Source: Ostrinia nubilalis (Eukaryota > Arthropoda > Insecta > Lepidoptera > Crambidae). Taken from it: a stretch of 64,000 bases of DNA. The stretch's first letter is position 1. Each line of letters opens with the position of its first letter. A program made the translations under genes and the position numbers. The notes beneath the pieces are model-generated. The model was given only the letters and a program-made list of their open reading frames with translations, ran no database searches and was not told the DNA's origin. The DNA is taken from positions 12,710,001 through 12,774,000 of the forward strand of contig NC_087104.1 in the NCBI RefSeq assembly GCF_963855985.1, written 5' to 3'. Below, one piece after another: positions 24,533 to 37,090 of the stretch.

Positions 24533-24611
24533 GATATTTCACAATCCAAACTAATATTAACTATTTAGCATTTACTTACAGTAAATATTAGTTTGGATCG
24601 TGAAATATTTA
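24533..24611. repeat. Short palindrome between two repeats
   Basis: 'atatttcacaatccaaacta' is mirrored by 'tagtttggatcgtgaaatat' with a loop of about 30 bp. Probably a small MITE or hairpin. Confidence 0.6.
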
Positions 24612-24662
24612 AAATAAAAAAAAGAATAAAACAAAATAGGGTTTCAAATTACCTATCTATAA

Positions 24663-24851
24663 TCTAATATTATAAAGAGGTAAAGTTTGTGTGTTTGTAT
24701 ATTTGTTAAATTGTAAGGGGTAATCTCGGGATCTACTGAACTGATTTTAAAAAATCTTTCACCAATAGAAAGCCACATTATATCTGAGTGTAATAAGTTA
24801 TATAAAAACCAAAAAATTCCACGCGGGCGAAGCGGCGGGCGGAAAGCTAGT
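24663..24851 (+). mobile_element. CTAGT-ending interspersed repeat, forward
   Basis: 'ctaatattataaagaggtaa' at the left and 'gcggcgggcggaaagctag' at the right. The GC-rich stem before CTAG(T) is the Helitron-like feature of the class. Confidence 0.72.
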
Positions 24852-25689
24852 TTATTTATAATTATGTAAGAGCATAATTATTAAAGTCGAAGTCAAACAT
24901 TCTTTATTTGTGTGGACCTATATTAACGAGAGATTACAAGGCGTCAAATATTTCAAGAAAAAAATTAAAAACTATTATAAAGCTAAATTTTGCTCTCATG
25001 GAGCCTTTAACTACTCTGACAAATTAAGACTTAGAGAAGAAACTAATAATAAAACTATTTAACTGTCCTGCAATGAAAAGCTTGATCGGGTACAACACCT
25101 CAAGTTATTTCAGAACTTGATTTCATTAAAAGACTCCGAATATCAAATCGCTTAGGTATCTAAAGTCAAACGATTCTGAAATGTCAAGTGGACTAATGAA
25201 TAACCCATTAAGATAGTAGCGCCCTCCTGTCAATGACATACCTGGAACGATAGAGTTTTGAACAACTAATAAAAATGCTTTGTCCTAAATGACTGACGGA
25301 TATCGTAGAGACCTGAAAGTTGGAAGGTGTGTTCTTTTTATGACGTAGGCATCTCATAAGAAAAGATTTTCCGAAATGGGGTCATGAAATGAAGGGGGTG
25401 AAAAAAGGGGGCAAAGTTTGTATGGGACAAAGTGATTCCTTGGTTCAATCTACTTGAAATTTAGTTTAACAATACCTTAATATAATTCATGAAAGACGTG
25501 TGGAACGGGTAGAAAGTAATTTTGGCAGTCATTTTCTTCGAAGTTGATATCAATACTACTCAGTGCCTTTGATTTAATAACTTTTTATTTTTACAAGTGT
25601 TTGAAAACTCCATTTCAGATTGTGTTCAATGTCAAGTCAAATCTCAAATTGAAATTTCTCAATCTCAATGAGGAGACTCTGTATTTATT
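24852..25689. other. No gene seen
   Basis: 25220-25255 ('gtagcgccctcctgtcaatg') resembles one arm of the inverted repeat at 44310-44455. Nothing else recognised. Confidence 0.45.
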
Positions 25690-25860
25690 CCTAGAATTCC
25701 CCAAACACCGTCAAATTACCCTTTCGAATTCAAGACAGTGCAGTTTCCCATCAGTCTGCTTCGTAATGACTATAAACAAAGCTCAAAGTCAAACTCTAGG
25801 GACCTCTGCTTAAACTCCCATGAGTGCACAGAGGTACGCAGGTAACCGCGTGTGATGCTT
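25690..25860 (+). pseudogene. Helitron helicase (Pif1-type) C-terminal remnant
   Basis: One frame reads FPSVCFVMTINKAQSQTL (in ORF 25544-25813), which corresponds to the AMTINKAQGQTL motif near the C-terminus of the SF1/Pif1 helicase of Helitron RepHel proteins. Just upstream another frame reads IPRIPQTPSNYPFEFKTVQF, which fits the preceding helicase segment. The two are separated by a frameshift, and the frame stops soon after the motif. So this is a dead fragment of an autonomous Helitron, not a host gene. The catalytic Walker motifs and the Rep domain are not in the window. Confidence 0.75.
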
Positions 25861-28019
25861 ATAGCAATTTTCGATAGGTACAGAACCCCGTACATACGTC
25901 ATACATATTATAGAAAGAAAACACCCAGGCCAATACAAACAAATATGTTTCTGCAATTTTAGTATGATATTTTAATTTATTAATAAACAAAGAGACTGAA
26001 CAAAATTGATGCGTACCTATACTGATTAATGTTATTAACCACATTCAAAGCTTCGTGAATTGCAACAACTATAATTAAATTTATTATCCAAGCTCTAAAT
26101 AATCGCTATTAAGAGTAACTTATCATAAAAAAAAAATCCAATCGCTCAAGCTCCCAAGGGCCTACCGATAGGTCGGGTGACGTAATCTTGAAATTCTTTA
26201 AGCCGGCGCAGAACTTCCAGAAGGTCGGGCGACGCCACGGCCACTTTGAACAGTGTTTACTTCTGCAGTTATATTTTATATTTATTCGATTCTAGAATAT
26301 ATTCCCAAAAAGTCTGAAAGGTGTTTTAATTTGTATCACTTGGATATGATTTCTATTAGAAAGTGTTGTGAGTGTGACGCTTGAAGGGAAGGAAGTCAAC
26401 CTAACCTAACCAACTGCGTATTTCTATACTGTGTAGCTGGAAATTGTGGCGGGAGCTCTTTGACGCGTTGTTTTCGGCGAAGAATTGCGCGCGCAGATTT
26501 TGACAGCGCGAAATACCTACTTTAGAAGAAATACCAAGCCTTAATGTCAGGGGTGAGCGCGACCTGGATGCCTGTCGGCTTCCAGCCTTTGTTTAATTAT
26601 TTATTAATAGATCTCACTTCCAATTAGAGTAGAAAAGCAAACTTAAAGTACAGATTAAAATAGGCAAAATTATTACGTTGAACATTTTCGTACATTGTTA
26701 CAGCAATTTTCTTGATTGATTGTTGCTGCTAATTGTTACTTACAGCTAAAATTACATTGCTAGTAAGAAATTATGTAAGAAACCTCTTAGTTACTGTTTT
26801 AACTCACACTTGTGTTTCACATAAATATTTGCATACCTACTGATCATTAAGTACATTATTTATATTCAATGAAATTCATTAATAAGTATTTTTGTACTAG
26901 TTGTTATCGTGGTAGTTTTCTTCGTAGGTTTTCTAATTCTTGCATTTTCCAAGAAAACTTTTTTTTTTCTTTACTAGTACAGTACAAGTGAACGTGAAAA
27001 AATGAAATCTCGTTCACTTTTATATTGGATCAGACAAGCATTTTCCAAAAATTCGGGCTGACACCCGTTTATCAAAAAACTTATCCGATTTGCTTTGTGT
27101 TTCGCTGGAGCTCCCTAAATCTAAGAAAACAGATTTGGAGGGCCTGAAAAGTTCTTAATCTACCACTGAAAAAGTTTTATTGTTTGGCCAACATTGTAAA
27201 CGGATGAGAAAAATAAATGCGCTGTACAGTCAAGTCCAATAGCGGCCTGTTATTTTATCATGGGACTGAAAATATTCATCATTTCAGCCACAGGACGTTC
27301 ACTGCTGAACATAGGCCTCCCCCAATGACTTCCACATCGCACGGTTGGTAGCGGCCTGCATCCAGCGCCTTCCTGCTACCTTTATCAGGTCGTCGGTCCA
27401 CCTGAAAATATTAGTGGAAGAAAACCCAGAAATTATTTATAGTACACGCTAACATGTGTTGTGTCACCATTCATCTCTTCCCAATTGAAGTGTTTTATAA
27501 ATATAGATCAACAAATGGAAACATCTCGATACGCAAAATCATCCAACCTTAGTATTCCACAACAGCTTGAAATATTTTGTTACAAAATAGGATCTATTGC
27601 AATCATATAATATTTTAAAAAGCTTGATGTGACCTCAAACAGATACAGATCAGAAGAATTCGAAAATGCAAAATGCGCGCGCGCTGACGATCGGGCAATA
27701 CAGGCAAATTTTTGTTGCAATATAGCACCTATTATAACCACATAAGATACAACAGTTTATCTTGATGTGCATAGGTACTTTATACAGATCAATCGTAAGA
27801 TGCAGATCGGTCAACGTAACGGGAACGCTTTACGGCGCGCGGGCGATTTACATCTGATTAAAATGACTCGCCTTTTGCAGCTCTTTTACACGATCAACGA
27901 TCATGATGACTGTATCACTTTTTGTATGGAATGGTAATTCAGATAGATACATTAAAGGTATCATTGATTTGTAAATTAATAGGGATGATGACTAGGTAAT
28001 GAAATCTAAATTCTATTTA
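25861..28019. other. Putative intron; one LINE 3' end
   Basis: The LINE 3' end is at 27283-27403. 26130-26270 and 26430-26530 are locally GC-rich with no ORF. No exon is supported. Confidence 0.45.
27283..27403 (-). mobile_element. LINE 3' end, ATG-tailed
   Basis: 'cactgctgaacataggcctc' and 'ggtagcggcctgcatccagc'; reverse orientation. Confidence 0.8.
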
Positions 28020-28256
28020 GTCCGTCAGACAGATAATTAGAAAATATTAGACTCGTATTTTTTAATTTTTTCCATAATCGAATAATTACAGTATTATATT
28101 GAGTTGAAATGTCGCGTGACGTCACTTTTGAGTAAAAATTGTACTCAAGCGTGACGTATCGCGCCATTTCAACTCGATGTAGCACTGTTATTATTTATTT
28201 ATGAGAGAAAATAAAAAATATGAGTCTAATATTTTCTAATTATCTGTCTGACGGAC
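28020..28256. mobile_element. Palindromic MITE with about 45-bp terminal repeats
   Basis: Left 'gtccgtcagacagataatta' is mirrored by right 'taattatctgtctgacggac', continuing inward through 'gaaaatattagactc'. A second inner pair, 'gttgaaatgtcgcg' against 'cgcgccatttcaac', makes almost the whole element self-complementary. The GTCCGTCA end resembles the subterminal motif at 5437-5750. Confidence 0.88.
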
Positions 28257-28391
28257 AAATAATTGAAATTTTGTCATCTAGCCTATTGTAACCACTTTTA
28301 TTTTTTCTTCAAATATCTCTGTTTCGTAATAACCTAAAGCCCTGGTAGCGCAGTACCGTGTAGGAAAGTCTATCAACCAGTTCATGAATGA

Positions 28392-28491
28392 ATAATTCAT
28401 AAATGAAATTTTGATCAGCATATTATGCGGTGCTGACTTATTAATTTATAAATGAAATTTTGATCAGCATATTATGCGGTGCTGACTTATT
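28392..28491 (+). repeat. 50-bp direct duplication
   Basis: The stretch from 'aatgaaattttgatcagcat' to 'atgcggtgctgacttatt' occurs twice in tandem with almost no differences. Confidence 0.85.
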
Positions 28492-28740
28492 TTACTTTTG
28501 AAATGTAATACATAATTACAAACTTTAAAATGCTAGCAGGCTAGAAATAATATATCAAGTCGGACTACACAATCTCATTCATAAGACTTGTATGCTTCGG
28601 CTTCTGAAATCGATTCCTTTCAGGACATTAAGCACGAGAATCGCTCGCTCTTTTCGGTTTACAGAAATATTAAAGTTACTTCACACCTTACAGATATTAT
28701 TTAGGTACCTATATGTATTTCATTTATTTGTTGAAGTTAT

Positions 28741-28959
28741 CTACACTAATATTATAAAGAGAAAAACTTTGTTTGTTTGTTTGGTTAAAATGAATAGGCT
28801 CAAAAACTACTGGACCGTTTTTAAAAATTCTTTCACCATTTGAAAGCTACATTATCCACGAGTAACATAGGCTAAATTTTATTTTGGAAAAAAATAGGGT
28901 GCCGTAAATTATGTAGATAATGTAGTCCACGCGCGCGAAGCCGCGGGCGGAGAGCTAGT
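28741..28959 (+). mobile_element. CTAGT-ending interspersed repeat, forward
   Basis: Begins 'ctacactaatattataaaga' and ends 'gccgcgggcggagagctagt'. The small ORF over its left part is only repeat sequence. Confidence 0.75.
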
Positions 28960-31900
28960 TATAAATATACGCATTAATAGACTTATGTGCTTCGGCTTCT
29001 CAAATCGATTATTTTCACTACATTAAGCCGTAGGGTTAATCGCCCACATGTGCGACGACGGCGTATCAGACGCACAAAATTAAATAGCATCGTATTATGT
29101 AAATTACATAGGTGTTAGTTTACAACAACAAAGTTGTCTCATGCGCTGTTGACTGTACCCACTTCACGCGTTTCGGTTTTCAGAACCGCTACAGTTACTA
29201 CAGATAATGCCTACGCAATATTCGATTATATCGCTTATTAAAATGTCATCCGCGGTTACATTTAATGGCTTTATGAGTAGGTACCTACAGACATTTTAAA
29301 GGCATCTAATTGCCTTTGTGAGGGGAATATGGTCGGATTTTCGAATATTCAAAAGAATATTCTGCTTGTTACTTAATTGGACAACGTCGGTGTAGTTTTA
29401 AGCAAAGCATTCAAAAAAGGTTAATACCAAGGGTTTAAGTAAGCGCTTTCAAGTTTAAAGATCGTTCCTTTGAAGAATAACTCAATCTTTTCATACGAAT
29501 TTTCAAAACCCGGAGAACCAATAATATTATTGCATATGATGTTAGATAACTGCGAGGTTGCTGGTGTGCAAATTAACCCTGTAGGTATAAATAAATTCGT
29601 CTGTTGTTACTATGTAAGCTCCCTTGACCTCTCAGATTATTTATATCTACAAAAATGAAGCTGTGAACTAATTTACCCAGAAATTTTAATATTTCTACCC
29701 CCCCATAACGCAATCTCGGCCACTTCTCGTGGTTCCATGCGCCGTAAATTTAATGACGTCATAAATCTTGACCCCGAACTAAATGTACACGCTAAAAGGT
29801 CACTTTCTCTTGTGATATTTGGTACAAAAATTGTTTTTAAATTGCCCAGAATTACATTTATACCTATGTATTAGTCATAGTGTTACCTATTCTTTACAGA
29901 ACATGTGTTTTTATCAATATACTAGCTTTCCTACCGTGGCTTCGCCCGCTCGAAAAAAGGGCTGTTTTTAGGGTTTTCCTGGAAATTATTCGAATTTTTC
30001 TCGCCGTAAAAACCATCCTTGGACTTCAACGAACATTTAAAAAAAGAATTGGTAAAATTGGTCCAGGCAGGCGTTTTGTTGAGTTATGCGCTTACCAACA
30101 CATTTTGCGATTCATTTTTATATTATAGACTATTTAAGTATACGAAGTGTGATAAATAAATAAATATACCCCTTGCTTAACTTGGTAATATTCGATAGAG
30201 ACATTCACCCAAGCGATTTTCTCTCGGTCAACTATTTGGAAACTTTAAGAATGTTTGGGCGACGGATTGAATCTGAGCCAGTGTTACATTATTTTAACCG
30301 GACCTTTAGGGATTCTTGTAGCAGATTCCTTAAAGTTTACATGTACTTGTATTGATTTATAATATCAAGGCGTAGATTAGTAACACCCAGATGTAGTAGC
30401 CTTCATACAAGCATTTCGTTTAAATCTAAAGTGAGGCAAAAATCATAGGCCATCTAATGTCGTCTTACATTTTCATTTGTAAAACTGGTCTAATTTGCAG
30501 TGCCTTACTTTTCTTGCGCTTATAGGCAATGAAATTCTCGCCATATTGACACTTTACTCTTTCACAAAGATAAACTGTGTTATTGTTAGTGAACAATTTC
30601 ACTTTTACCAAAAACGAAGTATGGGCAACGCGCCTCTTCCGTCCGCGATGACCAGTGGAGCGGACAGATCGTGCGGGATACGGGTTCGAGTCACGGTCGG
30701 TGGCTGTGACGTCATAGTACATTCAATTGCTTACGATCTATTGTTTGTACGACTTTTACGAAGACTGACTTCGTTTATAGACGACAGCAATTTAAGGTAA
30801 ACACTGGTGGTTTTATGTAGTTGTAATATGACGCTATTTTGCGACAAAAGTGAATAGTTTGATGTGCAGTCGACTGTACTAGCTTTATTTAATAGTAGCT
30901 AAAGTATATTTATAAAAGTAGAAAATATTTTTAAACTTAATCCCCATCTCAGAAATAGCATTTGCTTAGCTTATTACATATTCATGAAAAGTGGAGTTTA
31001 AATTGAATAAATTACGTTTGACTGCTGACTTAGTTTTAACGCCTGACTGCGTCAAAAAAGCTAGCGAAGCATAAGGGTCACCGGTGAAGTTTTACGAACC
31101 ATTTGCCTCTTCAATTTTACATAATGTAGCTTTCCGTGTAGGTACAGTAACCCTTTTTATACCAAATTGGATATTTCTATATTGTAAGATTTTAAAATTT
31201 AGCTTTAGTTAGATTTAGGCCCAATTAGACCAAACTTTTATCCAAGAACTCCTGGTTTAACTGGCACATTGACAGTTTCAGTATGGGAAATATGTCAAAA
31301 TGACAAGTTTATTCTGAGATTAATATTTACTCTTGTTTGGTCGAATCCACCACCCTTAGGGTTGTAGCAACACAGCCTTAACGTCAAGCAGTATTAACAC
31401 TTTCATTGACATTGAACTGCTATAGCATTCATAACAATTAAACTTCTATTGTTTCTAGGTTACTGTCCGGGAAAGTGTTAAGTGATGCTTCAACCACACC
31501 AACGCGTGCAGATCGCCATCGACGGCACGATCATAGGGAAATGACAGGTCGCGTGAACTGTCATGGGTCTCGCGACCTGTCATTGGCCTTTGATCGCGCC
31601 GGCGATGTGGCGATCTGCACGCGTTGGGGTGGTTGAAGCCTTACTTATGTAAATACATAATAAATGTCGCGTTGAGATTTATTATACACATAAATGAGAA
31701 TTACAAGGCTAGAGTGAAATGACAGAAAACGCTGTGTTTTAGTGGTAAGACCTATCGCAGATAATATCACTTACTAGTAGACTCACACATAATCCATTGC
31801 CTCCCCTCAGGGTGAAAGATGCCCATGAAAAACTACCCAAAAAAGGTCGGCTCTTTTAAAACAACTTATCTATATTGCCCATTATATTCCAGCTGCTACC

Positions 31901-33173
31901 AGATACTTTGCATATGCCTCTTCACATCTGAACAAGGTCTTAACTTAGGAGTTTGCCAAATCGCAGTGTGCATACAAACTAAGATAACATAAGCTCATTG
32001 CCAATTCAGCCTGCTGTATAACTTTCGTTTGTAACGACCTATACTCGTATTGTGACTGCGTTAAGAATATACGTTTCCTAAATGAGAGTCTCATTACAGT
32101 TTAAGAATATAATTTGGGTACATTAATATCTCATCCCAGGATTATTATCGTCCCGGCTTTTAAATCTCAGATATTTATCCGGACTGACGCAAATGTTATT
32201 ATCTTTAACGAATCTGTCGTCGACGTTCTCGTAAATATCAATTTTTCCTCTTGTAAATGCTTTTAGATATTTCCAATTATGGCAGATCTTTGTGCCAAGA
32301 ATATCACAAACGTCCAAGAGGCTCGAGATGAGAGTGAATTCAATCACAATCGAAAAAGTTATTCGATAAGTTATATTACTTCAGTTTTCTTAGCCTGTTG
32401 GAAATGTTATTTTATTTGAATTTAAAACCCTGCTAAATGCCTAAGTTCCACGACAGTGTTATTGTTTAATCTAAGAACTCTGAACTTCCTTAAATAAATG
32501 TTTTAGATTCAAGCCCATCAAAGTAAAGCTTTATGTCTGCTTAATGCTTGATTTCGCTATCTACGCCAAATCTTGTTTCTATCACAGTCGTCATAGTCAC
32601 AGTAGTATGTCCTAATAAAGACTTTAATTTTATACCGTTAAGAGCTACTTCCGTCATTGAAAGTCTCAAGACGCCATTATTTGTCCCTCTTGTTTGCTGA
32701 GATGTCCTCGCTTCTTTTGATTGACCTATAAGTTCTGTTATAGTGCCTATTGAAGGAGCTCAATATGTATAGTATGTAGATACGATCCAATATCTATCCG
32801 AAATTATAGGGTATAGGCATAGTTACTCTGGTGTAGGACTTGATTTTATGGCTTATTTTCTGAATCTATGGTTAAAAGACTAATAACGGTTTAATATTTA
32901 TTTAGGTAAAGAGGACTTTAAAAGATCTAAGCTACATACTATGTACCCTCTATTGGTCAACAAGGCGTGAATAGGGCCTAGACCCCATAGAAAGTTACGA
33001 ACTACATCTTGTGCTACGGAATCTCGTAGTCCAATGTTCGTAGCAAATTCGTTACTAGAGCTTAATCTTACTACAAATTACTGCTTGTTGAATAGACATC
33101 AATAAACTTTCAATAGAAAATGGTTTACATTTCAGATTTGCCTTAGAATGGAACGTTTGTGTATAGGAGGCTA
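28960..33173. other. Putative intron; repeats only
   Basis: A reverse CTAGT-type repeat starts at 29921 ('actagctttcctaccgtggc') and fades near 30126. The strong palindrome at 31486-31639 is listed separately. 30600-30720 has a B-box-like 'gggttcgagtca' but no A box or body, so I do not call a SINE. No coding exon recognised. Confidence 0.45.
31486..31639. mobile_element. Near-perfect 154-bp palindrome (MITE)
   Basis: 'gcttcaaccacaccaacgcg' at the left pairs with 'cgcgttggggtggttgaagc' at the right, followed by paired 'tgcagatcgccat'. An inner stem pairs 'aatgacaggtcgcg' with 'cgcgacctgtcatt'. Almost every base is in a stem. No second copy is in the window. Confidence 0.8.
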
Positions 33174-33476
33174 GTTTCCTAAAAAATTTTTTTTAGCCCG
33201 TCATGTTTAATATCAAAAAATATTGGACACATATATTTTTATTTGTCAATCTAACAAATAATTACATAGTTATGGTGCGTTAAGGTTCCGCACGACGTCG
33301 CAACGTGCGGCACTTTTATGCACGCATTGACGTCACGGGCCTCTTCTTATGAACTTTGGCGCGCTTTATCTCTTTAAATTTTCATTAGTTTGAAAAAGTG
33401 AAAAATACGTGTAGAGTATTTTTTGATAAGTTAATTGACGGACTAATTAAAACTCTTGCTTTTTGACCCAGGAAAC
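33174..33476. mobile_element. MITE, second copy of the 5437-5750 family
   Basis: Ends 'gtttcctaaaaaa' and 'cccaggaaac', with 'ttgacggactaattaaaact' near the right end in common with 5437-5750. Confidence 0.78.
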
Positions 33477-33524
33477 ATCCCTATTGTATGAAATAATGTG
33501 CTTACATAGACACAATCTATCTAT

Positions 33525-33722
33525 CTATATAAATAAAAATGAATTGATGTTCGTTAGTCTGATTAAAACTCGAGAACGGCTGGGCCGATTGAGCTGATTT
33601 TGGTTTTAAAATGTTTGTCGTAGACCAGGGTAGGTCTAAACGGTGAGCAAATACGCGCGCGATATTGTTTTTCTGTGACAGACAAAATTCCACGCGGGCG
33701 AAGCTGCGGGCGGAAAGCTAGT
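33525..33722 (+). mobile_element. CTAGT-ending interspersed repeat, forward
   Basis: 'ctatctatataaataaaaat' and 'actcgagaacggctgggccg' at the left; 'gctgcgggcggaaagctagt' at the right. Confidence 0.75.
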
Positions 33723-36324
33723 TTTTAATGAAAGTGCAAGTTTTTACAGTGTTTTATTTTTTGAGGAATAGAGTTTTTATACAAAAAGATTTTACATGAA
33801 ATCTCAAATTCTCAATTTGAAACAGTAACTATCAATATAGGCAAAGTAGGTTGAAGTTTACTAAGAACTCAAACTTATTAATCCTGAAGAAGATATTTTC
33901 TTCGAAAAGTGTTCCTTCTGTTCAAACTACTTACCATTTTAGTAATTACGAGTATAGTGCAAACTCTTTTATACCTCTAGTTCCAAAACTACGCTAGAGA
34001 AGGTTCTGAAGCTTTTAGCGGCCACTGAGGGTAGAATACTAATTGCATCCAGTTTCTTTTACCAACCTGTGGGTTTCCTTTTGGTTCTGGTTTCTTATAT
34101 CAACCTAAAACGAAAGTTTTGGTTCTTCAATCTCTAGCTACGTGATATGACGTATGATTTGACGTATAAGGCATCCGCGTGGCATGACGCCCCGTAATAG
34201 AAGAGACATGTCATTACTAACAATACCCGCAACTTATAAATACTAATATACGCGTGTTTATAAACAAGACAGATACGATTTTGTTCATCTAGCCACTATA
34301 GATAGAATCATAGTCATTAGTTTTTTGAGAAACAGTCTGCCGAGTGACAAGACCAATTTATAGTATAGTAAACTATAGTAGACGATGACAAATCAACGTA
34401 AACAATGTAGCATCTTATGTAGTTCTGATTGGGGCGATTTTGCTCCAAAAATATTAAGTCGCTGACTGTCGACAGTACATTAGAAAATAAATTAAGACAG
34501 ATCCCCGAGTCGCTAAGCGGGCTTACAAGACTCTCGAGAAATATGATTAAAAAGTGAAACGGAGAATGTATTCGCGAATTTATGATATTCCGTTTGGCAA
34601 AGAACGCGGCCCGCCCACTGCGTGTTATTGTTCGTCGTCTAGCGCGTCTTGCCAAATGTTCTGCAGAATACAAAGCACAGACTAGCCGGCTATGGGTAAA
34701 TGCGTATGAACATTTCAGTAATGGGTAGAATGCGGCGAAAAAGTTTATAAGTTGTTGCCAATAAACACACGTGTGGTGGTGCTAATTGACATAATTAAGA
34801 CGGTCTGGAACGGAGCTGATATCTGTTTGTTTGCTGAAATGAAAAATAATGTATTATTTGTTCTTTATTACATGTTCTAGATGCGCTTTAATTGTACGTA
34901 CAATGCAAGTAACATAAAGCGTAAATAATTTTACTTTTACATTCTGATAATGTTCATGCCTCAAAGAGTATGTGTCACAATGACTTTCGCTATGTTGGAA
35001 AACTCCCAAACCTCTTTGGCCCGAGTAAAGGTCCAAAAGAAATAAAAAGCTTGTAAAGAACGGTCACTAAATCCAAAAGAAACTACGCAATAGAAGGACG
35101 CGAACGTAAAGGCAAACTAACGAAATAACCGCTCGTCCTTCCCATAAAATGTCGCATAAGTTTCACGGCCTCTATGGGCAATCGATAGCCGTCTGCAGCC
35201 CTGGCAGTGACCGCCAAAGGCCAAAAGTGCGATCACGCACGTTGCTGTCGCGGAGCGGAAAGCGGACGCGGACCAAAAAAAAACGTTTATTTACCTTTTA
35301 CCCGCGGCTTCACGTGAATTTAGGTCAGTTACCTAAACCTTCGTCATGTTCAGTAGGTTTTTAGTTTATCGCGGATAGACAGCCGCGGAAACAAGAAAAG
35401 TTAAGTCTTAAAAGGTTAGTAAAATACATCTTACATGAATGAATTCTTTATTAATTTTATCATCCCTTGACTGACATCAAGAACACTGGTCGTTGGCCCC
35501 ATGCGCCATTACATCCTCGCCAGAGCTATAATTATAATAAACAGAGTGGAACCCTGAGTACCTACTGATTGTTTTCAATCGGAAATTGCCGCTTTTATGC
35601 TTGCATAGTTTCACACCATAATAAGTTGCAGCTTGTCACTATTGGACATTGCTCTACACTTTTAGCACATGTAGCCACTGAATCTTGCTTTGCCTGTTCA
35701 TGAAAACTAAATACGCGTGCTCTACGATCTCCGCCTGTGCACGATAAACCCAGCCTTTTGTAAAGTTGACCCAACTGATACATTCCCAGGCCTACCCCGG
35801 CTAATGTTAAGTTTCAAGTGCTAACGATATTGATTAGCCCGTATTTTATCAAGGTCTTACTTGATTGGAATAGAAAACCGGAAAGTAAGCGTTTCAGCCA
35901 GACTATTGTAAGCAAAATACCAACAAAAACGTTCTATAAAAACTTAGTCTCCTTTTGATTGCTTACTGGTCAACAAGATAAAGTGTTGGGGTTTGATACA
36001 AAGACGAGTCAAGGCTTTAGTTTTAGCAGCAGCACTCATTTTTAATCAATAAATGAATTCAATTCATTGAAAGTTTAACAGTATTATTTCTGGAAGTGAG
36101 CCTAGTGAAGACTCATAATATGTAGATAATATTCTGATTAATGCTAATAGTAAAGCAAAAAATAAGTATCTCAAAAGCTAATAAGTATTAGAAATTACGA
36201 AACAGTGAAGATTTCGTCGACATCGCTCTACAATTCTGAATGCAAAGAAATTACAAAGAATCAACAAAAGCACTAACAAACAGTAAACACACCGGCAATT
36301 TAGGTGTGGCCAGTCATCAAGTTC
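33723..36324. other. Putative intron; no gene seen
   Basis: The longest ORF (34317-34673, minus) has no recognised motif and no splice context. I see no repeat with two defined ends. Confidence 0.45.
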
Positions 36325-37090
36325 ATCAATAAACTTCTCGTTTCCCTCGATCGGTCAACGTCGATTGCAAGCGCAGTTTGTATCGATTCCAGCCTTTATT
36401 ACGAAGGTTTCCATCCATCACATGGAACAGAAGGTGTGACCACATACAGTATGTATACCCGTTTATACTATCAACGCTTGGAAAGGTTGTTGACTAAACT
36501 TTCTGAAGTGTGAGTGGCTTTTATAGCGTGTCCATCAATAAACTTCTCGATACTCTCGATCGGTCAACATCGATTGCAGTTTATATCGATTCTAGCCTTA
36601 ACTCGCCCATTGCGGAGTTTTCCATCCATCACATGGAACAGAAGGTGTGACCGCCAACAGACATACAACTATACAGGGTGTTAGGTAAATGGGTATATGA
36701 GCCGACACTAGTCCATGTTAACATGGTCATATAAATGGTATGGTGAAGTCAGAAAATTGATATCTTAATTTTAATTATTTTATTTTTCATACAAATCGGA
36801 TTTTATAAAATTTATTTTGTATGAAAATTAAAAAAATTAAAATGATGATATCAAATTTCTGACTTCACCATACCATTTATATGCCGATGTTAACATGGGC
36901 TAGTGTCGGCTCATATACCCATTTACCTAACACCCTGTATAGTTGTATTATCAACGCATGGGGAGGTTGTGACTACAACATGATTAAACTTTCTGAAGTG
37001 TGAATGCCTTTTGAGGCGTGTCCAGCTATTAATAAACTTCTCGATACTGTCGATCGGTCAACGTCGATTGCAGTTTAAATCGATTTAAAA
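36325..37090 (+). repeat. 208-bp tandem repeat, middle unit split by a MITE
   Basis: Units begin near 36325, 36533 and 37025 with 'aataaacttctcg' and 'ctcgatcggtcaac'. They share 'ccatccatcacatggaacag' and 'aaactttctgaagtgtga'. The third unit is truncated. The second unit is interrupted by the MITE at 36670-36950. Confidence 0.85.
36670..36950. mobile_element. Long-palindrome MITE ending CAGGGTGTTAGG, TA target
   Basis: The left arm 'tacagggtgttaggtaaatg' is mirrored by 'catttacctaacaccctgta'. Pairing continues for well over 100 bp per arm ('gtatatgagccgacactag', 'catataaatggtatggtgaa') around an AT-rich centre. It interrupts the second unit of the 208-bp repeat and so is younger than it. 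TA flanks fit Tc1/mariner-type mobilisation. Confidence 0.88.

Noticed and set aside
26395..26412. Telomere-like CCTAA repeats
   Set aside because: Only two or three units (cctaacctaacc) inside unique DNA; far too short for a telomeric or interstitial array.
30640..30710. Second SINE type (B-box-like gggttcgagtca)
   Set aside because: No A box at the right distance, no body shared with another copy and no tail.
34317..34673. 118-residue minus-strand ORF
   Set aside because: No motif, no splice context and mixed composition typical of chance ORFs.
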